DNA of 64,000 nt from Aeromonas taiwanensis. Its GTDB lineage: Bacteria > Pseudomonadota > Gammaproteobacteria > Enterobacterales > Aeromonadaceae. The stretch's first letter is position 1. Each line of letters begins with the position of its first letter. Where the stretch lies: the NCBI RefSeq assembly GCF_000820165.1, contig NZ_CDDD01000087.1, forward strand, positions 1 through 64,000, written 5' to 3'. A program made the position numbers and the translations under genes. The notes under the pieces are model-generated. The model did no database searches. It worked only from the letters and a program-made list of their open reading frames with translations, and was not told the origin of the DNA. Shown piece by piece: positions 47,801 through 56,664 of the stretch.

Positions 47801-48358
47801 TCATCTCACCAGCAAGACCTGTTTCGCCCAGGCACCGGGGGCGCGCAGGCCGACGGAACCGCTGGTGATGTCGAGGTAGGCTACCGCCTTGCCCGAGGGG
47901 AAGGGGGTGGAAGACCAGAGATAGACGTAACCGTCGTTCACCTCCTTGCCGTCTCCGGCCATGGCGCGGGGGAAGATGGTCTCGTTCAATGCGGGCTTGT
48001 AGCAGGCGGACTCCAGCAGGCTGGCGAGCTCCTTGATGGTGGGCAGGCGCCAGTCGTTGTGGCCGCCGAAACCATGGAGCGCGTGACTCGGTTCGGTGCG
48101 GATCCGCTCGGCCGTCAGCAGGGCCTGTTGCCAGTAAAGCCGGGTCGGCTCACCGCTGCAGCTCTGGTCGCGCCAGGTCTGGCCGAGCTGGCAACGCATC
48201 CAGGTGAGGCCTGTGCCCCTGTCGGTGACGGTGCCGTTGCCGTGATCGAGGAAGCGGGAGGTGGGGCTGGTGCGGGGCAGGGTGTCGTCGCAGATGGCGA
48301 TGGCCAGGGCCAGCGGGCTGCCGAGGCAGAGCAGCAGGGTCAGAAGATACTTGTTCAT
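47801..48358 (-). CDS. Secreted DUF1566 protein, last gene of the Fur-linked operon
   Basis: The 185-residue product has a signal peptide (YLLTLLLCLGSPLALAIA) and one DUF1566 module: VTDRGTGLTWMRCQLGQTW, then GGHNDWRLPTIKELASLLE and YLWSSTPFPSG. DUF1566 (Lcl-like) modules occur in surface and adhesin-type proteins, and their W/R-rich core resembles formylglycine-enzyme/C-type-lectin folds. It overlaps the preceding lipoprotein gene by four bases. Function unknown. Confidence 0.82.
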   Translation of the reverse strand: MNKYLLTLLLCLGSPLALAIAICDDTLPRTSPTSRFLDHGNGTVTDRGTGLTWMRCQLGQTWRDQSCSGEPTRLYWQQALLTAERIRTEPSHALHGFGGHNDWRLPTIKELASLLESACYKPALNETIFPRAMAGDGKEVNDGYVYLWSSTPFPSGKAVAYLDITSGSVGLRAPGAWAKQVLLVR

Positions 48359-49722
48359 CGGGTTACCTCGGCCACCAGTCGCAGTTGCAGACCGTTGGCA
48401 TCGTCGCTGTTTTGTACTGGGGTGGGGTAGTCGGTGCCGGCGTCGTCCCCAAGGAAGATCTGTGCGATGGCGCTCAGAGGGGCGCTCTCCAGCCGACGGG
48501 ACGGGGTCAGGGTCTGGCTCCAGTAATAGCCATCGAAGCCATTGAGTCCGGTGCCGACATCGGGGAAGTAGTGCACATCCAGGGTGACGAGCTGGCCATC
48601 CTGGCGGGCGAGGGAGCCGTAGTGCTGCAGGCTCATCAGCTCACGGGCGTGGGGTAGGCGCCAGCTGGCGATGCCGCACAGCTGTTGGGCGTTGAGCCAC
48701 TGACGGTACTGCTCCGTGGTGCAGATGGCCTCCCCCTCGGGGCAGGCGTAATCCCGCTCCTCCTGGGTCGGGTGGTAATGATCGAACTCCCAGGCGAAGG
48801 TGCGGTGCAGATCCCGCGGACTGTCCGGATCCGCCAGCTTCTTCTCCCAGACGAGGCCGGTATTGAGATCCTCCACGCAATCCCATTGAGCCGCGCTGTC
48901 CGGCAGGGGCAGGCCCCGGCCATCGAGCTTGCGATAGCGCAGCGGCGCCTGGCCAAGGCTGGCCTCCTGGCCCGGGTGATCGGCGGGTTCGTGCTCGAGC
49001 AGGTAGTCGACACCGTCGCTGTAGGTGGTGACGCCACTGGCGGTGACCAGCGCCCCGGGTTGCTGTTGCTGCAACACGGCGCCGAGTTCGGCCTGAAGGC
49101 TCAGCAACTCGGGGCTGGCGGCGAAATGCTGGCCGAGCGCGGGCAGCAGGGTGAGCAACCCCTGCCACACCTGGCGTTGACGTTCGTTGGCCGTGAGCCC
49201 GGGCAATGCGGTGTCGTCATCGAGGACGGCGAGGGCGAGCTCGCCGAGGGCCGCGTTGAAGTCCTGCAGTTGCGTCAGGGCGGCCAGATCCGTGCCGGGG
49301 TGAAGGGGCGCCAGGGCGAGCAGCAGTTCGGCCAGGGCCTGGGCCGGCGGCAGTCCGTCCGCGATGCGGGTCTGCAGCAGGGTGCTCAGGGGGCTGGGGG
49401 TGAGCGTCTGGTTGTCCTGGCGGGCAGCCGGGTGGCTTAAGGTCAGGGCGGCCGGATCCGCCGGGAGGAACAGCAAGGGGCTGGTCAGCAGGGCGGGGCT
49501 GCCACCGCTCAGGGAGCGGGGGCCTGCGTTGCCGCTGACGGCGGGCTCCTCGGCCTCGCAGCGGTCGTTCTGATTCAGGTTCACGCACAGGGTGCCCGCG
49601 GCGGGCAGGTTGACCGTCAGGCGGTAGTCCGGAGCGGCCAGGGGGGCTTCATCCGAACCGCCACCACAGGCACTGAGCAGGGGGGCCAGCAGGCAGGCGA
49701 TCGGGGTCATTCTCATGGTCAT
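48355..49722 (-). CDS. DUF1566 lipoprotein
   Basis: The 455-residue product begins with a lipoprotein signal ending LLSAC, followed by a GGGSDE linker, an outer-membrane-type lipoprotein start. The N-terminal 250 residues are Leu/Ala-rich and helical; the C-terminal 200 are DUF1566 (LNTGLVWEKKL, CGIASWRLPHARELMSL, YYWSQTLTPS). It lies 36 bases downstream of the metalloprotease gene and overlaps the small DUF1566 gene by four bases. It may anchor or accompany the protease at the cell surface; inferred from operon only. Confidence 0.82.
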   Translation of the reverse strand: MTMRMTPIACLLAPLLSACGGGSDEAPLAAPDYRLTVNLPAAGTLCVNLNQNDRCEAEEPAVSGNAGPRSLSGGSPALLTSPLLFLPADPAALTLSHPAARQDNQTLTPSPLSTLLQTRIADGLPPAQALAELLLALAPLHPGTDLAALTQLQDFNAALGELALAVLDDDTALPGLTANERQRQVWQGLLTLLPALGQHFAASPELLSLQAELGAVLQQQQPGALVTASGVTTYSDGVDYLLEHEPADHPGQEASLGQAPLRYRKLDGRGLPLPDSAAQWDCVEDLNTGLVWEKKLADPDSPRDLHRTFAWEFDHYHPTQEERDYACPEGEAICTTEQYRQWLNAQQLCGIASWRLPHARELMSLQHYGSLARQDGQLVTLDVHYFPDVGTGLNGFDGYYWSQTLTPSRRLESAPLSAIAQIFLGDDAGTDYPTPVQNSDDANGLQLRLVAEVTR

Positions 49723-49758
49723 GGGGTGTCCTTGGAGGGGCCTTGGCCCCTCTCTTCC

Positions 49759-52185
49759 TTATATATGGGTAGAGCCGTGGCGGCGAAGGCGGCGCCAGAG
49801 GGCCAGCGGCAGCAGCCAGAGCAGGCTGAAAGTGCCGCCGCCGCTGCTGTCCGAGGTGTCGAAGTGGATGATGCCGTCGTCGGGCACGGGGACGGGCTCA
49901 CCGCATTGGGCGCCGATGCGCTGGCTGATGCTCCAGCCGTTGAGGCGGCCCCGGTGGCCCGGCTTGCTGTCCACTATCTCCAGGGTCCAGCGACCGGCCA
50001 GGGGTTCCCCTTCAAAGGCGCTGAAGGGTTGCAGGGGCAGCAGCTCGGTGGGGAAGACCCCCTTGAGCCGCGGCAGCGGGCTGTAGCCCTTGTCCCAGAT
50101 CTGGACGCGGGTCCCGGCGGGGGAGTTGAGCCAGATCTCCAGCTCGTCCAGCGCCTCGTGTTGCAGATCCAGGGTCAGTTGCAGCCTGTCGTTCACACGG
50201 GCGTCACGGCTCTCCAGCAGCAGGCTGGCTTCGCTCAGCCCCCGCACTTCGTCACTTGTGGCGTCGCTCAAGGTCAGCGGCTGACCGTTGGCCCGGTGGA
50301 TGACGGGGGTGCCGATGGGCAGGGTCAGGGACTGTTGCCACTGGCGCTCGGTCGGGCTGGTGCCGCTCATGGCGAGGCTCACCGGCAGTGCCACCTCGTC
50401 GCCACAGGCGAGCGGGCTCTCGGCCAGCAGACGCAAAGTGGTGGTCATGGTGGCGCCGGCGGCCAGGGTTGCCGGTTGCCAAGCATAGGGATCGGCCTGC
50501 AGCCCGGTTGGCAGCTGGAGGGCCAGGGCGTTCAGGGTCACCGGGGCCTTGCCCGGGTTGCTGAGGCTCAGTTGCACCGACTGGCGCTGGCCGAGCTCGA
50601 TGGCGCTGCCCTCTGCCAGGGCGACCTGGATGGGGGCCTGGAGCAGGCCGTGCTGGCGGAAAGCCTGCTCCAGCAGCCGGGCATAGTGGCGGGTCGGGTA
50701 GAGGCGGGCCGCGGTATCCACGGTGACGCGGGCCAGCTGCGGCATGCGGATGGCCGGGCCCAGGCCGAAGTGGGACTCGATGACGAGGCGGTCAAACTCG
50801 TCTCTGGCCTCGTCGCCGTGCGCGGCCACCGCCGCCAGCAGGGCCTGGAACAGCGGGGTGCCCCAGAGCTGATCCCCGTTGCTGCCGTTGATGGTGCGGT
50901 GGGCCGGGTAGCTGTAGTCCGGGTGGTAGCGGGCGCGCAGATCGTCGAGCTGGCGCGGGGTGCGGTCGGTGAAGCGGGCATCCCAGTTGAACACCATGGC
51001 TGGCTCGAACTGGCGGCCTGTCTCGCTGCGCTGGCGGTGGCTGGCGGCCAGGTAGTCGCTGAAGCCCTCGCCGATGGCGCCCCAGTCCCCCTCTTCCCCG
51101 AGATCCGGCAGTATGTGGTGCTGCACCCCGTGGCCGAACTCGTGCCAGATGACCATGGGATCCTCGGCATCGGGCACGCCGCTGCGGCCGAGCTCCAGCC
51201 TGCGCTCGAACGGGTCGTAGAGGGAGTTGTCCTGATAGCCGGCATCGGTGTCGATGTCGAGGGCACCGGGAATGAGCTCGCCAAAGCCCAGCCCCTTGAG
51301 GTGGCGCTGGGCGAGATCCAGGTGGTAGTAGGCGTTGATGTCGGCAAAGCCGCGATCGTCCCGGATCAGGCGAAACGCCTGGGCATTGTCGGCACTGTAG
51401 GGGGCAGACTCGGGGGCCATGGCGTCCACCACCCGGGCATTGGGGCCGCTCAGCACATAGTGCCCCTCTATCAGACTGACCGGCAGGGGAACTTGGTTTT
51501 GATAGGCGGCATCCGCCAACTGCAGGGATTCGTGCCAGACCAGGCTGGCGTCCTGCAACTGGGTGCGGGGGTCGGGGTCGAACACCCGGGCCTGGACGAG
51601 GTGATCCCCCGTATCAGGAGCCCGCAGGGCCTGGGTGGTCGCCTGATCCCCGAGGCGGCCGAGCTCGCGCTCGCCGTCGCAACTGGCAAACAGCTGCACC
51701 TGGCTGGCCTTGGCGTTGCCCGCCTGGTGTTCGCGCACCCGCTGGCGCAGGGCGGGCACCAGGGTGTCGCCGTCACGCCAGTACCAGGTCTCGACCGGAC
51801 CCAGGGTGTCGATCTCGCTGCCGCCGTCGCGCAGCTGGCCCAGCAGGGGATCCAGATTGCCGGAGGCGTCGCAGCCGGGTTCACTGCTCTGCAAAGGGCG
51901 CAGGTTGTGATAGAGGCGCCAGGGGCTGTCGGCCGTGTTGACGCTGACGGCGGCCTGGGTGGCGGCCACCGGCAGGCCGTTGACCCGCTGGCGGAAGCTG
52001 TAGTGGTGGCCGAGCAGACTGGCCCTGTCGTAATCGGGGGCCAGTGTCACGCCGAGGCGTGCCTCGAGCCAGGCCCGGGGCGTGGTGGAGAGGGGCGGTT
52101 CATCGACAAACTGCAGCTCGGCCGCCAGCAGCGGCTGGGAGAGCAGGGTAGCCGCCAGCCAGAGGGCCGGGGAGGACGATTTCAT
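49759..52185 (-). CDS. Secreted zinc metalloprotease with P domain and GlyGly-CTERM
   Basis: The 808-residue product has a signal peptide (to about residue 22), a pro-region, and a gluzincin catalytic domain. HEFGHGVQHH gives zinc ligands His348 and His352 with catalytic Glu349, and GEGFSDY supplies Glu373. Residues about 640-750 resemble a proprotein-convertase P domain (LTLDLQHEALDELEIWLNSPAGT, WTLEIVDSKPGHRGRLNGWSI). The C-terminus GGGTFSLLWLLPLALWRRLRR is a GlyGly-CTERM signal, cut by rhombosortase and tied to type II secretion. ATG 52185 is chosen with signal peptide and GGAGGA upstream. Confidence 0.88.
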   Translation of the reverse strand: MKSSSPALWLAATLLSQPLLAAELQFVDEPPLSTTPRAWLEARLGVTLAPDYDRASLLGHHYSFRQRVNGLPVAATQAAVSVNTADSPWRLYHNLRPLQSSEPGCDASGNLDPLLGQLRDGGSEIDTLGPVETWYWRDGDTLVPALRQRVREHQAGNAKASQVQLFASCDGERELGRLGDQATTQALRAPDTGDHLVQARVFDPDPRTQLQDASLVWHESLQLADAAYQNQVPLPVSLIEGHYVLSGPNARVVDAMAPESAPYSADNAQAFRLIRDDRGFADINAYYHLDLAQRHLKGLGFGELIPGALDIDTDAGYQDNSLYDPFERRLELGRSGVPDAEDPMVIWHEFGHGVQHHILPDLGEEGDWGAIGEGFSDYLAASHRQRSETGRQFEPAMVFNWDARFTDRTPRQLDDLRARYHPDYSYPAHRTINGSNGDQLWGTPLFQALLAAVAAHGDEARDEFDRLVIESHFGLGPAIRMPQLARVTVDTAARLYPTRHYARLLEQAFRQHGLLQAPIQVALAEGSAIELGQRQSVQLSLSNPGKAPVTLNALALQLPTGLQADPYAWQPATLAAGATMTTTLRLLAESPLACGDEVALPVSLAMSGTSPTERQWQQSLTLPIGTPVIHRANGQPLTLSDATSDEVRGLSEASLLLESRDARVNDRLQLTLDLQHEALDELEIWLNSPAGTRVQIWDKGYSPLPRLKGVFPTELLPLQPFSAFEGEPLAGRWTLEIVDSKPGHRGRLNGWSISQRIGAQCGEPVPVPDDGIIHFDTSDSSGGGTFSLLWLLPLALWRRLRRHGSTHI

Positions 52186-52220
52186 GAGTGACTCCAAGAC
52201 AGAAGAAAATAGGGCTGGCA

Positions 52221-54245
52221 TCAGTGGTCGACGCCGGCCAGGGTGAGCAGGAAGGCATACTCCTGCGCCGCGCGCTGCTGGGCCGTTCGGGACGTGGCGA
52301 GGTGGCCGCCGTCAAGCTCGGTGCGCAGCAGATAGGGGCCGGCCGCCGTGCTGCGTTCCCGCAGACGGGCCACCCACTTGAGGGGCTCCCAATAGGGCAC
52401 CTGACTGTCGTGCAGCCCGGCCGTCACAAGGACGGGGGGATAGGGCGCCGCGTGCAGGTTGTCATAGGGGCTCAGGCGGCGCATGGCTTGATAGTCGGCG
52501 GCCACGGCCGGGTTGCCCCACTCGGCATACTCCTGGCGGGTGAGGGGGAGCTCGGGATCGCTCATGGTGCCGAGCAGATCGACGAAGGGCACCTGCAACA
52601 CGGCCCCGGCGAAGCGGGTCGGTGCCTGGTTGAGGGCGGCCGCCACCAGCAGGCCGCCGGCACTGCCCCCCATGGCGAACAGCCGGGCGGGATCGATGGC
52701 GGGATCCCGGGCCAGGGCATCGGCCACCGCCAGGAAGTCGTCCACGCTCTGCTGCTTGTGCCGGCCGCGCCCCGCCCGATACCACTCGTCCCCGAGCAGA
52801 CCGCCACCGCGCACGTGGGCGATGGCGTAGACGAATCCGCGATCCAGCAGGCTCAGCACCTGAGGCTGGTAGTAGGGGCGCATGGGGGTGCCGTAGGCGC
52901 CATAGCCATAGAGCAGCAGCGCCCTGGGCGTGTGGATCTCCTTGCGCCACACCAAGGAGACGGGCACCTTGACGCCGTCCTTGCCCGTCACCCAGCGCCG
53001 CTCGCTCTGATAGAGAGCGTCTTCGGCGGGCCGATCATCGGCCTGCCACTGGCCGCTCGCCAGATCCAGCCAGCGCTGGTGCGGTGCTTCGGCCATGCCC
53101 TGACGGCGGATGAGTACCCGCGCACCAGCCGGATCCTGGCTGCCCTGGATCCAGGCCGTGCCGGCCCCCTCGGTCAGGGGAAGGCGGTGGGTGAGCTGGC
53201 CACCCCCATCCAGCACATCGAGCCAGTCGTCCCCATTGTGGCGATACTGCAGGACCGTGTAGTCGGCAAAGAGGCGCCACTTCTCGAGATCCTTGCCCTC
53301 GCCTGACCAGAGCGGACGCCAGGGCCCGCTGGCCACCTCTCCCAGGCTGGCGGCCTGGTAGAGACCCATGGCGCCATCCCGGTTGCTCTTGAGCAGCACC
53401 CGCTCCCCCTGCGTATCCAGGTAGTACTCGAGCCCGCGCTGGCGCCCCTTGACGAGGGTCGCCTTGCCATCCTCCAGCAGGTACTGCTCCGCGCTGTCGT
53501 GGTTGTTGCTCTGCAGGATCAGGTGGCGCCGATCCGTGGTGCGATAGAGGCTGAGCAGCCAGGCGGCGTCCGCCTCCTGATGCACCAGCACCTCTTTACC
53601 CTCTTGCCAGGCCCACAGCTGCCAGGGGCGCAGGGTGCGGGGTTCGTTGGCAATGGTGTAGAGGGTCTTGCCGTCCCGGCTCCAGAGCAGATCGGCGGCG
53701 CGGTGCTCCAGGGTTGCGACCGTCTCGCCGCTCGCCAGATCCAGCAGGGTGATGCGGTAGTCCCGATCTCCCCTGCGATCCTCGGCCAGGGCAAGCAGGT
53801 GCCCGTCCGGGCGCAGGGCCCAGGCGGCGAGCTCGTAGTAGCCCTCGGCAGGCTGGCGCGGGGCCAGCAGCTGGCGGGGAGCGGTCTGTTCGCTGCTGCG
53901 CTGCCACAGGCTGCCGTCGGCGTCCATCCGCCACTGGCTGCCGGCCTCGCTCAGCCACTCTTGTGGCATGGGCTCGCCGCGGGGGCGGGTCTGCCACTCC
54001 GCCTGCAGGGCCTGCGCCAGGGGGGCCTGGCTGGCGAGCTGTTGCTCGGTCCAGCGGTTCTGCTCCCCCAGCAGCGCCAGCAGGGCGGGATCCTGGCGAC
54101 TGTCGTCGCGCCAGCCGCCGTAGGGATCGAGGCGGGCTATCTCCCCCTTCATCATCAGAGGGCGTTCGGGGATCCGGGGGGCCGGCGCGGCCGTCGGCGC
54201 CGGGGCGGCCAGCAGGCTGGCCAGGATCAAGAGTGCCTGCATCAT
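52221..54245 (-). CDS. Oligopeptidase B-like S9A serine peptidase with signal peptide
   Basis: The 674-residue product carries an N-terminal beta-propeller (residues about 30-400) and an alpha/beta-hydrolase domain with GGSAGG (Ser528), HDSQVPYWEP (Asp613) and DGGHLATS (His648). RALLLYGYGAYGTPMRPYYQP and HVRGGGLLGDEWYRAGR are S9A signatures. Enzymes of this group cut short peptides after basic residues and are usually cytosolic; this one starts MMQALLILASLLAAPAP, an export signal. Its ATG overlaps the TonB receptor stop by four bases. Confidence 0.9.
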   Translation of the reverse strand: MMQALLILASLLAAPAPTAAPAPRIPERPLMMKGEIARLDPYGGWRDDSRQDPALLALLGEQNRWTEQQLASQAPLAQALQAEWQTRPRGEPMPQEWLSEAGSQWRMDADGSLWQRSSEQTAPRQLLAPRQPAEGYYELAAWALRPDGHLLALAEDRRGDRDYRITLLDLASGETVATLEHRAADLLWSRDGKTLYTIANEPRTLRPWQLWAWQEGKEVLVHQEADAAWLLSLYRTTDRRHLILQSNNHDSAEQYLLEDGKATLVKGRQRGLEYYLDTQGERVLLKSNRDGAMGLYQAASLGEVASGPWRPLWSGEGKDLEKWRLFADYTVLQYRHNGDDWLDVLDGGGQLTHRLPLTEGAGTAWIQGSQDPAGARVLIRRQGMAEAPHQRWLDLASGQWQADDRPAEDALYQSERRWVTGKDGVKVPVSLVWRKEIHTPRALLLYGYGAYGTPMRPYYQPQVLSLLDRGFVYAIAHVRGGGLLGDEWYRAGRGRHKQQSVDDFLAVADALARDPAIDPARLFAMGGSAGGLLVAAALNQAPTRFAGAVLQVPFVDLLGTMSDPELPLTRQEYAEWGNPAVAADYQAMRRLSPYDNLHAAPYPPVLVTAGLHDSQVPYWEPLKWVARLRERSTAAGPYLLRTELDGGHLATSRTAQQRAAQEYAFLLTLAGVDH

Positions 54246-56407
54246 AACCCCACGAAGGTGTAGCGCAGGCTGGCACTCAGGGTGCGGCCGCTCTGGGTGA
54301 AGAGGGAGGCATCGGTGCCGGCTTCCAGCCCGGCCACATCCTGGTAGCGGGTGTAGCGGGTGTCGAACAGGTTGTCGAGCTTGAGGTTGACCTTGAGGGC
54401 GTCGGTGACGAGCCAGTCTCCCGTCAGACCCAGGCTGAACCAGCCGGCGCTCTTGAGGCAGTCCCCCTGGCGACCGCTCAGGCTGTTGCCGCAGCTGGGC
54501 ACCCGGCTCATGGCGGCGGCGTAGTCTGCCTGTACCCCGACGCTCCAGTCGCTGGCCTGGTAGCTCAGGCGGGTGTTGCCCTCCAGCGGGGTGAGGGTGC
54601 GCAGCGCCTCGCCCTGGCTGTCTTCCCCGTCGACCCAGCCGAGCTTGATGGCCAGCTCCCAGGCCGGGGTGAGCCAGTAGCTGGCGGCCACCTCGGCCCC
54701 CCAGGTCTCGGCCCTGGCCACGTTGCGGTATTGGCGAAGGATGACGCCATCGCTCAGGCGCAGCCCCACCTCGCGCCAGTCGATGAAGTTGTAGTAGCGG
54801 TTGTAGAAGAGGGCAGGCTTGATGCTCCACTCATCCCCTTCACCGCTCACCCCCCACTCGAAACTGTGGCTGGTCTCCTCCTTGAGGCCGGTGTTGGCGA
54901 TGATCTCGAACGGCGGCAGGGCAAAGTAGTGGGGGATGTTGCCGTACACCTTGTCATAGGAGGGGGCGCGAAAGCCGTTGGCGTAGCTCAGCCAGCTGCG
55001 CCACTGCTCGTTGAAGCGGTAGCTGGTGGCCAGGCTTGGGGAGAGGTGCCAGCTGTGGTTCTCGCCGTTGCTGCCATCGAGCGGCTGCAGCCACTGGTGA
55101 TCCATGCGCAGGGTCGGGGTGAACTGCCATGGCCCCTGGGTCGCCACGTCGCCGAGCCAGACCCCGGCACGGTCGGTGCGGGCGCGGCTGAAGGGGGCGG
55201 ACTGGGTGGGCTGGGGGATGCCGGCCTCCAGACTCAACTTCTCCACCGGCCGTTCGTGGGTGGTGCGCTCCAGCTCGACGCCGTAGCTCAACTTGTGGAT
55301 CAGGTTGCCGGTGGCGAGATCCCGGCGCACGTCCAGCTCGGTGCCGATCCGCTCCTCGGTGAAGGTGGCGAGCTCACGCTCGCTGCGATAGCGGGGGTAG
55401 CCGCTCAGCAGGTCGTTTTGCAGCAGGCTGCGCTTGTTGGCGGTGTTCTTCGAGTGGTTGCCATAGAGGCTCCAGGTGAATTGATCCGCGAGGGTGCTGT
55501 CCAGGCGGCTCGCCTCCCAGGCGAGCTTGCCCCCCTGGGTGCGCTGGCTGCCCTGTTCCTGGTACTGGCGCACCTGCCACTTGCCGTCGGGCTGGGGCAC
55601 CTCGCGCGGGCCCTGATCCCGCTCGGCGTTGTCCTCGAAGTAGTCGAATTCCAGGCGCAGCTGGTGATGATCGCTTAGCGGGAAGCGGGAGCTGGTGGAG
55701 GCGCTGAGGCCGTCCAGATCCGCCGGGATGCGGCTCTCGTCGTAGTTGGCGGTCTCGTGCCCCTGCCAGCCGGAGAGGCGCAGCAGGTGTTCGCTCTCCC
55801 ATAGCCTGGCGGCACCGGTGGCGCTCAGCTTCTGCTTGTCGCTGCCGCCATCCTGCAGCACCTTGCTGCTGAGGTAGGCATCCTGGCCCTGCAGGTAGTC
55901 TTCCGGTTGCTTGGTGCTGATGACGATGGTGCCGCCGATGGCATCCGAACCATGGAGGGAGGAGCCGGCGCCCTTGGCCACCTCGATCTGCTTGACGTCG
56001 TCGAGGTCGAAACTGAAGCGGCCCACCTTGTCGTTGAGGTCGTCGGCGCCGAAGCCGTCGCTGACCCGGACCCCGTCCTTGATGATCAGCACCCGGTTGC
56101 CGCCCATGCCGCGCACTATGATGTTCTGCGGCCGTCCGGCTGAGCCGGTCACCGAGACGCCGGGCTCGTTCTTGAACACGTCGGTGAGTTCGGTGGCGAC
56201 CTGGCGTTCCAGATCCTCCTCCGTGATGACGGTGATGGAGCCGGCGACATCGGACAGCTTCTGTTCGATGCGCTGCCCCTTGACCACTATGGTCTCGTGT
56301 TCCCGGAGAGCGGGCGGATGGCCGGCGAGATCTGTGCTGGCGGGATCGCTGGCGGCCAGTGCCGTACCGGACAGCAGCATGGGCCAGTAGTGAAGCAAAT
56401 TTTTCAT
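54242..56407 (-). CDS. TonB-dependent outer membrane receptor, heme/hemoglobin type
   Basis: The 721-residue product has a signal peptide, TonB box-like HETIVVKGQ, a plug domain (VAGSITVITEEDLERQVATELTDVFKNEPGVSV, NIIVRGMGGNRVLIIKDGVRV) and a 22-strand barrel ending in aromatic YTFVGL. The segment NGFRAPSYDKVYGNIPHYF, then NTGLKEE, resembles the FRAP-His-NPNL heme-receptor motif, with the NPNL half degenerate. A strong Fur box lies 70 bases upstream of the start. Heme, hemoglobin or another iron ligand are possible substrates. First gene of the protease operon. Confidence 0.88.
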   Translation of the reverse strand: MKNLLHYWPMLLSGTALAASDPASTDLAGHPPALREHETIVVKGQRIEQKLSDVAGSITVITEEDLERQVATELTDVFKNEPGVSVTGSAGRPQNIIVRGMGGNRVLIIKDGVRVSDGFGADDLNDKVGRFSFDLDDVKQIEVAKGAGSSLHGSDAIGGTIVISTKQPEDYLQGQDAYLSSKVLQDGGSDKQKLSATGAARLWESEHLLRLSGWQGHETANYDESRIPADLDGLSASTSSRFPLSDHHQLRLEFDYFEDNAERDQGPREVPQPDGKWQVRQYQEQGSQRTQGGKLAWEASRLDSTLADQFTWSLYGNHSKNTANKRSLLQNDLLSGYPRYRSERELATFTEERIGTELDVRRDLATGNLIHKLSYGVELERTTHERPVEKLSLEAGIPQPTQSAPFSRARTDRAGVWLGDVATQGPWQFTPTLRMDHQWLQPLDGSNGENHSWHLSPSLATSYRFNEQWRSWLSYANGFRAPSYDKVYGNIPHYFALPPFEIIANTGLKEETSHSFEWGVSGEGDEWSIKPALFYNRYYNFIDWREVGLRLSDGVILRQYRNVARAETWGAEVAASYWLTPAWELAIKLGWVDGEDSQGEALRTLTPLEGNTRLSYQASDWSVGVQADYAAAMSRVPSCGNSLSGRQGDCLKSAGWFSLGLTGDWLVTDALKVNLKLDNLFDTRYTRYQDVAGLEAGTDASLFTQSGRTLSASLRYTFVGL

Positions 56408-56409
56408 GT

Positions 56410-56430
56410 TGAGAATAATTATTATTTGAG
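56410..56430. promoter_or_regulatory. Second AT-rich Fur-like sequence next to the TonB receptor start
   Basis: GAATAATTATTATTTGAG abuts the ATG of the receptor gene and partly matches Fur hexamers. It leaves little room for a Shine-Dalgarno site, so binding there would also affect translation initiation. Confidence 0.35.
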
Positions 56431-56477
56431 CCTGAAGGGCGCGGATTATTGCAGAGAGACCCAAACAGATCAGCGAT

Positions 56478-56496
56478 TGATAATCATTATCATTTT
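56478..56496. promoter_or_regulatory. Fur box of the TonB-protease operon
   Basis: TGATAATCATTATCATTTT contains a near-perfect GATAATNATTATC Fur core. It lies 70 bases upstream of the TonB receptor start, where iron-bound Fur would block the leftward promoter. Confidence 0.85.
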
Positions 56497-56623
56497 GTTT
56501 TTATGGCATTGATCAAATTGAAATTTTTTGATGGGTATCTCAGTAGTGAGGCGTGGTGCGTTTTCGAATGGCACCTGAATAGGGGCGAGAGCGCGTGCCA
56601 GGGCGGGGAAGGGAGCAAGAAAA

Positions 56624-56643
56624 AGCCCGCCAAAGGGCGGGCT
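56624..56643 (-). terminator. Terminator of yejLM
   Basis: GCCCGCC/GGCGGGC stem, followed on the minus strand by TTTTTCTT. It lies just beyond the yejM stop at 56665. Confidence 0.88.
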
Positions 56644-56664
56644 CTCGGGTCAGGCTGACGGCGC

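Noticed and set aside
49726-52191. 821-codon plus-strand frame
   Set aside because: Antisense to the metalloprotease with HEFGH motif; repetitive Gly/Gln/Val composition.
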